Of a stretch of 64,000 nt of DNA, positions 55,030 through 64,000 are shown one piece after another. Within the stretch, counting starts at the first letter, position 1; every line of letters begins with the position of its first letter. The notes beneath the pieces were generated by a model that saw only the letters and a program-made list of their open reading frames with translations, was not told where the DNA came from and did no database searches. The position numbers and the translations under genes are program-made. The DNA lies in the NCBI GenBank assembly GCA_944474755.1, contig OX104123.1, positions 60,319,898 to 60,383,897 of the forward strand. Direction: 5' to 3'. Source of the DNA: Limnoperna fortunei. Taxonomy: Eukaryota; Mollusca; Bivalvia; Mytilida; Modiolidae.

Positions 55030-55430
55030 CGGGCACATAATTGCGGCAAGTTTACGGTAGATTTACGGCAAGGTTGTGGCAACTAACATAGCAATAGTAT
55101 TATATGCAAATAAAGTGTGCCGTAAGGTTGCAGTAGACTTTCTCTATAGTCATTTTGTGTGCTGCAACTTACGGCGACAGAGTCGCAACCTTGCGGCACA
55201 TTTTTACCATGCAAATTAGGTGTGCCGTAAGGTTACAGCAACCTTATGAATATTTATCAATTTTCCGGCAAACTTACGGCACACTGTTTGTGGCAGACTT
55301 ACGGCGACTTTGCCGCAACCTTGCAGCACATTTTTACCATGCAAATTAGGTGTGCCGTAAGGTTACCACAACCTTATGAATATTTATCAATTTTCCGGCA
55401 CACTATTTGTGGTACACAATTGTACTCTTG
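55030..55430. repeat. 130-bp tandem repeat with internal GCCGTAAG/CTTACGGC inverted motifs
   Basis: TTTTTACCATGCAAATTAGG begins at 55201 and 55331, 130 bp apart. Each unit contains GTGCCGTAAGGTTA, CTTATGAATATTTATCAATT, TTCCGGCA and ACTTACGGC. CCGTAAG and CTTACGG alternate, so units can fold on themselves. A partial unit lies upstream (55045-55180). Confidence 0.85.
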
Positions 55431-55864
55431 CATACAATTATCAGGTTTGGCACTCTGGCCTCACAATGTCCTTTCTTAAATTATCTATAAATTTGTAATT
55501 TTTAAACCTAGAGAACTTGAAAATCAATCACATGCATGCATGGTATAATAGGACAAAACAACAAGATCGACAGACACACAGGAGACATATAAGATAACAA
55601 GGGCTCTCACTTGGTACATTAGCATTTTAAAAGAAATGGTGTGTTCAAGTAGAGGTACATGTATATAGATTCTATGGACTATGGCACAAAAATCCCTCTT
55701 CCTAAAAATTATTTGGGGTTTTACTGACAGCTATAAGTTAGAAAATACTTACAATTTAAATGTGTAGTGATATTAAATCCCATGACTTGTGGCAATTTTT
55801 TTGCCAAAATACAAACTCAACAAATGATCCAACAGAATATATTAATAACTAAAACTAATACACT

Positions 55865-56016
55865 TTAAATATTAAAAACACTTTTTTCAACTACTGTTTT
55901 TTTTTCTGTCAGTACTCTGTTCATCCTAATTGCTCTGCACATTGTAGATATTTTCGTATTGATGGCTTTGACAACATCAGAACTGCTTTTCAATCCTATG
56001 ACAGATATTGCATAAG
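55865..56016 (-). CDS. Last exon of a BEN-like domain gene
   Basis: Acceptor TTTTCTGTTAACAG ends at 56017. The frame reads YAISVIGLKSSSDVVKAINT, KISTMCRAIRMNRVLTEKK and VVEKSVFNI, with a stop at 55865-55867. Joined to the exon ending at 57237 (donor AAAT|GTAAGG), phase 1 to 1, it gives VGQALK-S-YAISVIGL without a break. DVVKAINTKISTMCRAIR resembles the C-terminal helix of BEN domains (D-x-V-x-A-I...CR). Confidence 0.55.
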
Positions 56017-57236
56017 CTGTTAACAGAAAATAAATATCTGTATCATAATACACAAGTTCAAACTGATCAATCCATCTTAAAACTAGATCCTTATTTTCAT
56101 CAAGACTTTAAAAAGTATATCGTCAACAAAGTACAACAATCAATCAATCATAAAGAAAGACTGTCCATGGGACATGGATGCCCCTGCTGGCCCCAAAGAA
56201 AAAGTTCATATTTGAAATGTCTGAAAGTCACTCACAATGTATAGTTTGTCATACTGAACCACCCCACTTTAGTTTCAAAGTACTTGTATGGTGGCTCAGA
56301 AAAGCTTAAATACTGCGTTATGGAAATTTGTACGGACAGATATGAGTAAAATTTAATGACCCCGACATGTTGTCGCACAGCCATATTCCCACTACAAATT
56401 ATAAGGGCTGTTCCAGAAATTACTATCCCAGAGTGGCACATTTTTTTACCCCCACCACCAATAGAAAAAAAATATAAAATTTTACTTCTACTTTCAAGGC
56501 TTTTTAAAAATTTACCCCCACCACCTATGTAAATAAAATAAAAGTGCCTTCCTGGGGGAGGGGGCATAGTAATTTCTGAAACAGCCTGGGCTGTATGAGA
56601 AAGATTGAAAACATTGAATACACCATTTCCGAGATAGGACGGAATGGGTAGTTTTCCCGGGGGTGATTCTTTTATTAGATTTTTTTTAAAGCATGTCAAC
56701 TTCCGGTGCACGAATGAGCAAAGGGTCAAAATAAATATGCTTTAATTGTTATTTAATAACGATGGAATCTGCGATTTTAGAAATTTTTCTACACAGGTAA
56801 GAAAACTTGTCCAATTTATTGAAGTATTTACCATTTACAGAAATATTATTATGCCCCACGACGACATGTCGGGACGGTAGGGGCATCCGTGTCTTTGTTT
56901 ATTTTCTTTATTTCTGTACCCCACCACCCATCTAATAATAATTAATTTTTTATCATTGTTTCTTAACAAAATCTTTCTCAAACACCACCACATATATATG
57001 TAATAGAAGTTCCTCCTGCCCCCCCCCCCCCCCACACACACACACACACGTCAAATTATGGTACAGCCCTAAGTTATTAACTTGTATGATAATTTTAAGA
57101 GATATGCCTTTGCCCTTACATTGGAAGATAAATGATGAAAAGACAGTAGGTGTTATAATTTTATTTCCTGTGTAATATCATTGCATATTTGATCGGTATA
57201 ACCTTAAGATATTTGCATACATAAAAAAAACCTTAC
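56017..57236 (-). other. Intron of the BEN-like gene
   Basis: It contains two AT/C-rich blocks with TACCCCCACCACC (about 56449 and 56513), a C run plus (CA)n at 57020-57048, and no exon evidence. A near-repeat of CATCCCCGACATGTTG/CGACATGTCG motifs was noted but not resolved. Confidence 0.45.
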
Positions 57237-57465
57237 ATTTTAACGCTTGGCCAACTGGTGTGGCAAGTATATTCATCGCTGTTTTTTCCCCAACATCCTC
57301 ATGACTTAACATTCCATTGATCATAAGTTTAAGACAATGGGATTTCGTCTTATTTTGAAAATTGGCTTTTAGTCCGTTTATCCATTTAGATGGTACATAC
57401 ACTATTCCCTCTTCAACAAGCTTAACATAACCTTGTGGGATGTTTTCTCCAGACTCTGATACTAT
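57237..57465 (-). CDS. BEN-like domain exon
   Basis: Acceptor AATTTCCATTTTAG before 57465. The frame reads IVSESGENIPQGYVKLVEEG, VYVPSKWINGLKANFQNKTK, SHCLKLMINGMLSHEDVGEK and TAMNILATPVGQALK. The donor AAAT|GTAAGG (57237/57236) gives phase 1; an alternative AAG|GT lies 5 bp further. KWINGLKANFQNKT-x-C-x-KLMINGMLS matches the general pattern of a BEN domain (L-x-(6-8)-N...LL-x-x-LFS), found in DNA-binding chromatin proteins. Upstream exons lie above 57.47 kb and were not found. Confidence 0.58.
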
Positions 57466-57659
57466 CTAAAATGGAAATTAATCATGCCTACATATACATT
57501 TCGTATAATTCATAAGACATTTCTAAGATAAAATATCAAGCACTATATTGTCATATATAATAACATATATATAAGACTATAATATAGAAAAACAAGAAAT
57601 TTACGGTCAGCTGGTACTGTCAGTGAGATCACAAAAGGTTACCACGGAACCCCCTGGTA

Positions 57660-58268
57660 TAAAAACTAGAGGCTCCCAGAAGCCTAAATTGCTCACCTGA
57701 TTTCAAATTCCAAAGCATCCAAAAAAACCCACTATTTTTTCACCTTTAAGGGGTGATCAGACATCTTTGACCAAATGAAAACTTTTGTAGAGCTTTTGAT
57801 GCTGAAACAATAGGGTGGCATCACTCTGGTTTCATCTTTCGAGTTCTCATTACGGTTAATGAGGACTGGAGTCACATGACTTTTTACAATCAAAAATGCA
57901 AAAATAAAAACAAATGGCCTATTAAAACAACAATAAAATATGTTGAATATTTGAATCTTTGGACTTATTAATGACAGCTTTTTTTCAGTTAAGGTCCTCA
58001 TTAACCTTAATACTTTTTGATTTACAAGCCAAAAACAGTATCTGCTGACCACACCTGCATATTTTTAGTAAGGGTGGCCATGCATGTTTTTTTATATATA
58101 AAAAATTTAAAAACAATTTTGGTGCAGGACATGGTCACATCCTATTAAGTATTATGACATACCAAGTTGCATTAAATTCTGTACAAAAATTTTAGAGAAG
58201 ATTTTGCAAAATTATTTACAGACGACAACGGACGCTAAGTGATGGTAAGTCCAGGTGAGCTTAAACCT
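57660..58268. repeat. Dispersed repeat with GCTCACCTG / CAGGTGAGC ends
   Basis: It starts AAATTGCTCACCTGATTT and ends GTCCAGGTGAGCTTAAA, so the ends are inverted. The interior has GACGACAACGGACGCTAAGT like the repeat at 51.6-51.9 kb. No ORF. Probably a MITE-like family. Confidence 0.6.
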
Positions 58269-58679
58269 GCAAAAATGTTCAATTTTTGAGGATTAAGGGG
58301 AAATAACTCCTATAAAGAGTCATTTCACAACTTCTAAACAATGGAGAGAGCTTTTGATCAGCTTAAGAATTAAGGAAGGTTGCTTCGGATTTTCTATATA
58401 TATCTTATACTTTTCAAGTTTATGATAATTTAGCGAAATCATTGTGCATACTTCTGGTATATAGTAAAGCTCAGTATTCATATCTCTGTGGCTTATAATA
58501 CCCGGACAAGGGTTTTGCAGAGCAGGGTTTCAGATTAATTAATTGGCATGAAAAATCAGTCATTGACTAATGAATTTATAAATGACCTGAAAATATCCAT
58601 CTTCCAGGTCAAATTTTGATTAAAATATAATAAGGAATGATTTGATGAAAAACAGCTTCTGCGACCAAATTGTCTGCTC

Positions 58680-59806
58680 CAATTTTTGTATTTATGATTT
58701 ACGAAAACATAAAAAGTCAGACACTAACCCTCTAATAATACAACAGCATTTTGCAGAAATAAAATCTTGTTACCTGACTATAGTACTATTTATACAGACG
58801 GGTCAAAAGACGACGATAAAGTTGCCTCAGCCGCTGTCTTCGGAGAGCGTGTTGAAACTCGTCGTCTCCCGTCTGCCTCATCCGTATTTACTGCTGAGGC
58901 GCAAGCTATTCTTCTTGCCATGAAAATATTTGCTTCGTCAGACGAGTGCAAATTTATTATCTGCTCAGATTCCCTCTCGTGTCTACTTGATATTCAAAAT
59001 TTCAAAATTAAAAACCATTATATTTTAAAAATAATTGAAATTTACAAATCTCTAAAAGCTGTGGGAAAAGAGATTGTGTTTTTCTGGATCCCAAGTCACG
59101 TTGGAATCCAAGGGAACACAGTCGTGGATCAGGAGGCAAAGAATGCCCTTAAGAATAATATTATAAACTGTGATATTCCTTTTACTGATTTTAAACCAAT
59201 AATTTTTAAATATATTTCTAGTGGCAGAGTGGTTGGGATCTACAAGTTCATAATAAACTTCATGAGATCCAGCCACTACTGCACACAAGTAATTTTAAAA
59301 GTTTTAGAAGTCGCAGAGACCAAGTTGTTTTGACACGGTGTCGTCTTGGTCATACCAGGACGACACATAGTTATATTTTAAATAATGAGCCACGACCCGA
59401 ATGTGTGCCATGCAACAGTCCATACACCATCAAGCATGTCTTGATGGACTGTGTGGACGTGGCCCACATTCGGGAACGTTTCTATTCTGATACGTTTTTT
59501 TAACTTATTTAAAACTGTCGCAGGCGACACAATTTTAAAGTTCTTGAAAGAAATTAATTTATATAGCAAAATTTAATTTCACTATTAATTGTGAAGATTG
59601 ATACTTTTTATTGTTTTAACTACCATTTTTATCTGTATATATATTCTCATATTATTGTATGAGATCAAGTTTTAGTATAAAAGGGAGGCATGACGTACTA
59701 CTAATTTAAAATACTAACAACTTAAAAATTATAATTTTCACGTCCTGAATATAGCTGAAATATTGCTTGCTGGACGTTAAACAACAAATAATCAATCAAT
59801 CAATCA
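58680..59806 (+). mobile_element. LINE-A copy 3, 5'-truncated 3' end
   Basis: It matches copy 1 from about 18008 to its tail. RNase H reads YTDGSKDDDKVASAAVFGE, TAEAQAILLAMKI, CSDSLSCLLDI and IPSHVGIQGNT with all acidic residues kept. A one-base deletion near 58773 and a short deletion near 59220 shift the frame. It ends CCTGAATATAGCTGAAATAT, GGACGTTAAAC and (AATC)n. 5' truncation is typical of LINE insertion. Target duplications not found. Confidence 0.9.
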
Positions 59807-59954
59807 ATGAATAACATTTTCTTAAATCATTATGTTTTTATCATGTTACATTGGATTTTTTTACAAAATCACCTTGTGGCATATAAGTGCACTACCCTAA
59901 AGAACTTATAGAACAACCCTTGAAGTTTGAACAATGTAATCGTGATATATCCAG

Positions 59955-60236
59955 CCATTTGTCCTCACTCAAACTTGTTAATCGGTCAAAATCATATTGA
60001 TTGTGATGTGCCATCTGAGGGTTATCTTATCTCCCGACATGCTGGAGTGTTTGCGTACAACGGTTGTTTTAGTATTTGTCCAAAACGTAGATATGATCTT
60101 GGAATATATTGGAGACCAAAACAAACTTGTCAGTATCCAGCTCATTCGGGAAAAGCTAAACCAACAAGGTCTATCAACAGCCTCATGAGTTTTGCTATTT
60201 GGACAACCAAGATGTGTCTTGTTCCAGTTGGGTCAG
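59955..60236 (+). CDS. Cys-rich exon of the right-edge family gene
   Basis: Acceptor ATATATCCAG ends at 59954. The frame reads ICPHSNLLIGQNHIDCDVPS, EGYLISRHAGVFAYN, CFSICPKRRYDLGIYWRPKQ, TCQYPAHSGKAKPTRSINS and LVPVGSG. Repeated C-P-x-(H/R) and CQYPAH-x-GKAKPTR motifs suggest metal binding. From memory the pattern ICPKRRYDLG-x-YWRP-x-x-C-x-YP-x-H-x-GK occurs with VPVGS in the same repeated bivalve/cnidarian family as the exon at 63.24 kb. The donor is uncertain: GG|GTCAGG (60231/60232-60233) would fit the next exon's phase; TCAG|GTATAA (60236/60237) is the stronger site but off phase unless another exon intervenes. Function unknown. Confidence 0.55.
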
Positions 60237-60327
60237 GTATAATATTTAAAGTAAATACACCCCCTGAAACGTAAAATGTTCCCATTTATGCGTTCGTTTT
60301 CAGTTCGTTTGTCCGGGTGCATTCCAG

Positions 60328-60400
60328 TTTGCCGAATCCCAAATTGCCGATTCCCAGATTGCCGCGTCCAATTTGCCGCGGCAATTTGGGATTCGGCAAA
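60328..60400. repeat. Perfect 22-bp inverted repeat
   Basis: TTTGCCGAATCCCAAATTGC (60328 on) is perfectly inverted at 60379-60400 around a ~29-bp centre made of further GATTCCCAGATTGCCG-type copies. Confidence 0.92.
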
Positions 60401-60889
60401 TTGGCACTAAACCGTTTGTCCATCCATTCGTTCGTTCGTAAAAATAAAGGTTCATTCGTTTGTCTGCATTCGCAAAAGAAAATAGTCTGATAGAAAATTA
60501 GAAAATACTACACTCTGTTATCAAATTCAAATAACCTGAACATTAAAACGTCAAATAAAGTGTATTTATTTTAAAAATAAATTCAATAAAATCATGAACA
60601 TGTTTTCAATTAAATATAAACAAAAACAATATGAAATACTTTCTCCATCCAGGTTGTACAAATAAACATGATAAAAATGGTTTATTTGAACACTATAAAA
60701 TTTTATAAACACATATGAAATTTTTCTATTTTAGTTCCTAAAACCTTTTAAAAATGTATGTTTTATCCAAAGGTCTTTGAATATCCCTACATTGTCTTCA
60801 TTTGATACAAAAACTGAACAATCTTGCATTATTTGATGTCACAATATTTATTTGGAAATACAGACATTTCATTTCCTAGGTTTTAAATT

Positions 60890-62500
60890 GCATGTGTAAT
60901 GTCTCACGACTGATTTAGCATCTCTTAGTTAAGTCAAAGAAGTGAATTATAGTATGCTATGGTTTAATATTAATTGCATCTTATAAGGTCTCAGAAGTGA
61001 TTTTATATATGTAATATGGTTTTTAATTGTATCACAAAGGTGTTAGGAGTGATTTTATAGGTGTTATATGGTTTTTAAGTGTATCGCAAAGGTCTCGGGA
61101 GTGATTTTGCATGTGAAATATGGTTTTTAATTGTATTGCTAGGGGCTCAGGAGTGATTTTAGATATGTAATATGGTTTTTAATTGTATCACAAATGTCTA
61201 AGGAGTGATTTTATGTGTGTAATATGGTTTTTAATTGTATTGCAAAGGTCTCAGGATTGATTTTATATGTAATATGATTTTTAATTGTATTGCAAAGCTG
61301 CTAGGAGTGATTTTATAGGTGTAATATGGTTTTTAATTGTACCGCAAAGGTCCCAGGAGTGATTTTGCATGTGAAATATGGTTTTTAATTGTATTGCTAG
61401 GGTCTCAGAAAAGATTTTATATATGTAATATGGTTTTTAATCATATCGCAAACGTCTGAGGAGTCATTTTATATGTGTAATATGGTTTTTAATTGTTTCG
61501 CAAAGGTCTCAGGAGTGATTTTATATGTGTAATATGGTTTTTAATTGTATTGCTAAGGTCTTAGGAGTGATTTTCTATGTGTAATATGATTGATTGATTA
61601 ATGGTGTTTAACGCCCGAGCAGCAATATTTCAGCTATATTCAGGCGATGAACATGAAATGGATGATAAAATGAACATGAAATGATGATGAATGAAAATGG
61701 GATGGGACACAAGGAAAAATAGGGGTAACGGATTTTAGATTGCCACTGGCAAATGGGAGGATGGATAGGGTCGGGCAATTTAGCCTCCTGTAGCGGGATC
61801 GAAATCCCTACTCATAGCGAATACTACAGCAGCGTTCTTTAACGTGCGAGGAACGTGGCATTTTCCCAACACGGTGCACTAATATGGTTTGCGGTCAGGT
61901 TTTCCGTATTATGGCCCGACAACCCCAGCTTGCCAGGGGTACCCCATTCAACCACCTGGTCACACATCCCAGTCGGTCTTTAGGCAAACCGACCTGACAC
62001 GCCGGTCAGGGTACTGGGCGCTATTTAGTCGCCTTTTACGACAAGCTAGCGCGACTGCGGTCTATTCTTTTAGCCACCCGGATCCCGCACGGGGCTTGTG
62101 TAATATGGTTTTTCATTGTATTGCTAGGGACTCTGGAGTGATTTTGTATGTGTAATATGGTATTTAATTGTATTGCTAAAGTCTCAGGAGTGATTTTCTA
62201 TGTGTAATATGGTTTTTAATTGTATTGCTAAGGTCTCAGTAGTGAAATTGTATGTGTTATAGTGTTTTTAACTGCATACATGTAGCTAAGGTCTCAGGAT
62301 TGATTTTATAATTGTATTATGGTTTTTGATTGCATTTCTTATGTATCAGGAGTGATTTACATGTATGTTTAATTTAGTTTTTAATTGTATCTGGAAGGTC
62401 TCAGACTACCGGGGGGGGGGTAGGTTTTTTTTATGTTAAATATGTTTTTTAATATTATTGCACAGGTCTCGGGAGTGATATTACAAATGTGAGTTTAAAT
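60890..62500. repeat. 52-bp minisatellite, about 20 units, split by a SINE
   Basis: Units are TCTCAGGAGTGATTTTATAT, GTGTAATATGGTTTTT and AATTGTATTGCAAAGG. GGTTTTT landmarks at 61018, 61070, 61122 and 61174 are exactly 52 bp apart. Units diverge at the edges (TATGGTTTAATATTAATTGC at 60959; about 62400-62500). SINE-1 copy 3 occupies 61589-62096. The array lies in the intron between the two right-edge exons. Confidence 0.93.
61589..62096 (-). mobile_element. SINE-1 copy 3 inside the minisatellite
   Basis: 508 bp, minus orientation, with TGTGTAATATG on both sides (61578-61588 and 62097-62107). That string is also part of the repeat unit, so the duplication is consistent but not independent. It begins GCCCCGTGCGGGATCCGGGT and ends in the (AATC)n tail. 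Confidence 0.92.
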
Positions 62501-63238
62501 GTGTTATATTTTAACACCACCTAACCTTGATGAACATTTTCCATAGAGAATTTTTAGAATAAATTACCAAAGATATCAAACATAGAAATAAGGTACAATC
62601 TTGGTTTAAATGCAAACTTGTCATCAAAAGTACATGTGTGCTTATCAAAATTGATTTCACTTTTTAAAAAATATATCTACCCGGTACAATATAATATCCT
62701 ATGGACCATAACCATTTCAGAAATTAATGGTGTCCACGCTCAAACCGGAGTTATACTTTAATCAAACAAAAAAAAGTTTAGGGAAATTATACCCCCACTC
62801 GTAACAGAGTGTGCTATATTGCAACCACCTTGTCCGTCCAACCGGTACAAACTTTCATAACAGATTTCTCGGCTTCTACTCAAGGGATTGATTTCAAATT
62901 TGGTTCACAGCTTAAGCACGTTCAGTTGAACATTGATTTTGAAGATTTAACTAACCATGTAGGAGTTATTGCCCTTTTTCATGATTTTTTTTTTTTTACA
63001 AATTTTTTATTTTCTATGCTCAATATCTTAGAAACTATACAAGATATTTGAACAATTTAAATTGCATATGATTAAGCACATCAAAATCTACAATTTATGT
63101 ATAACAAGAGTCAAATTGTTAGGACAATTCCTTCAGTAATAAGTATTGAAGACCAGAAGAGTGATTCAGGCTATTATGAATACATTAATTTGCTATGAAA
63201 CAACTATTTCTTATTATATACATGTATATTTTTTACAG
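62501..63238. other. Intron end before the 63.24-kb exon
   Basis: It contains a diverged ~160-bp-array-like piece (ATACCCCCACTCGTAACAGA ... TTCAAATTTGGTTCACAGC) and T runs. The open frame at 62809-63051 is not convincing. Confidence 0.45.
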
Positions 63239-64000
63239 GGAAAATGAAGTGATATCATGGAAAGATTTTCAGATTGGCAATGCTAATCACCATACTGAGG
63301 AAGATTTAAGAAAAATATCACCTGCACATCCACCATGTGCATTAATCATCCTCGATGACTTCATTATCCCCACAAGTGAAGAAGGTAATATTCATTCACA
63401 TAAGAAACAGGAAGCTTCAGATGTTGTTCAGTGTGAAGAATTATCTTCAGAGGCATTGTTTGAACCACAATTTAATATAAACAGTGATACCCGTTCCTGT
63501 GTAGAGGAAGGATGCGTCAAAGTTTTTCAGTCATATTCAAAGCTGGAGGCTCATATTCTGTGTGGAAATCACAGATATTCTAACAGAATTGTTTCCTCTA
63601 TGGATCAAGTGAAGATGAATTGGAAAGAGTCCTGCATATCAATTGTTGAAAACTCTATTGTATCAAAAAGTCAACAATTACAACAGGGAGAAACATCATC
63701 AGAAATGGGATGGGCTCTGAAGAAAGACCGAAAGAGTGTTCGTTTTAATGAAAAAGTGATTGATTACCTGCGAGGAATATTCTCTGCAGGGGACAACAGT
63801 GGCAATAAGGCCAATCCCTTTGATGTGTCAAGGAACATGAGAGTGTGTAGAGATGAGACTGAGAAAAAATGTTCTCTCCAGATCAATATCTGCAACCAAG
63901 CCAGATTGCCTCTTTTTTTCTCCAGACTTTCAGTGCAGTCTAGAAACCCAAAGCCTTCAAAAATTGATGATGAAGATCTTGGTTCTGCCATTCAACTACT
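63239..64000 (+). CDS. Exon of right-edge family gene: C2H2 finger plus GW...FSRL domain (runs off the window)
   Basis: Acceptor TATATTTTTTACAG ends at 63238. The frame (codon start 63240) is open to the window end. It reads ENEVISWKDFQIGNANHHTE and CALIILDDFIIPTSEE, then a zinc finger CVEEGCVKVFQSYSKLEAHI with C-x4-C-x12-H-x5-H spacing. Next come EMGWALKKDRKSVRF, YLRGIFSAGDNSGNKANPFD, NMRVCRDETEKK, ARLPLFFSRLSVQ and an acidic DDEDLGSAIQ stretch. The same blocks occur in order at 1233-1724. In better conserved members I recall, an (F/L)T-x-x-QI-x-SFFSRLA block stands where this copy has CNQARLPLFFSRLS. Function unknown; the finger suggests nucleic-acid binding. Confidence 0.68.

Noticed and set aside
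56232..56729. 165-codon minus-strand frame in the BEN-like gene intron
   Set aside because: Passes through repeated Gly/Pro-like low-complexity blocks (TACCCCCACCACC) with no homology signal.
60890..62500. 52-bp repeats considered as a CRISPR-like array
   Set aside because: Units are contiguous without unique spacers, AT-rich and in an animal intron.
62809..63051. 80-codon plus-strand frame
   Set aside because: It ends in T-run-encoded Phe and lies in a degenerate repeat; no splice or domain support.

Overview
This is AT-rich, intron-bearing animal DNA, most likely from a bivalve mollusc; I cannot name the species. Evidence for an animal and probably a mollusc: small spliced exons with GTAAGT-type donors, SINE tails ending in AACAAACAAA or (AATC)n, non-LTR retrotransposons with RNase H, a Penelope-like GIY-YIG element, an Ngaro-type tyrosine-recombinase retrotransposon, FLYWCH/MULE transposases, and ~160-bp tandem arrays of a kind I associate with bivalve introns. 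No prokaryotic gene, CRISPR array or credible free-standing tRNA gene was seen.

Layout. 0-1.7 kb: exons of an unidentified multi-copy family. 4.9-6.0 kb: a possible Lys/Ala-rich gene on the minus strand, split by a 161-bp repeat array. 7.4-9.0 kb: a tRNA-derived SINE, a 145-bp palindrome with hammerhead-ribozyme-like cores and a candidate exon. 11.7-23.2 kb: nested retroelements. A Penelope-like remnant and an old minus-strand LINE (LINE-B) come first; LINE-B is split by a complete 6,016-bp LINE (LINE-A copy 1) with perfect 15-bp target-site duplications, and a broken Ty3/gypsy element follows. 25.3-27.7 kb: a FLYWCH/MULE transposon (MULE-A). 28.1-35.1 kb: LINE-A copy 2 (minus) with a tandemly duplicated 5' UTR, then more LINE-B carrying two oppositely oriented SINEs, each with its own duplication. 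35.1-41.1 kb: an internally deleted MULE-A relative and a second MULE (MULE-B) between inverted terminal repeats. 42-46 kb: a degraded exon, a MITE-like element and satellite-like repeats. 46.0-51.3 kb: a whole Ngaro-type element with split direct repeats. 51.9-54.5 kb: a minus-strand gene of very small exons with an E-box-rich promoter. 55.9-57.5 kb: a minus-strand gene with a BEN-like domain. 58.7-59.8 kb: LINE-A copy 3 (3' end). 59.9-64 kb: a gene of the same family as at the left edge, with a 52-bp minisatellite in its intron that is itself split by a SINE.

How the parts relate. The host genes are the two edge paralogues, the small-exon gene, the BEN-like gene and a few weaker exons. The rest is a layered record of transposition. 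LINE-A appears to be the partner of the local SINEs: they share its 3' tail and also a stretch of its extreme 5' end. Nearly every element ORF is broken, so the region looks like a graveyard of fairly recent insertions rather than an active locus. Gene names are left blank because no orthologue could be assigned with confidence.
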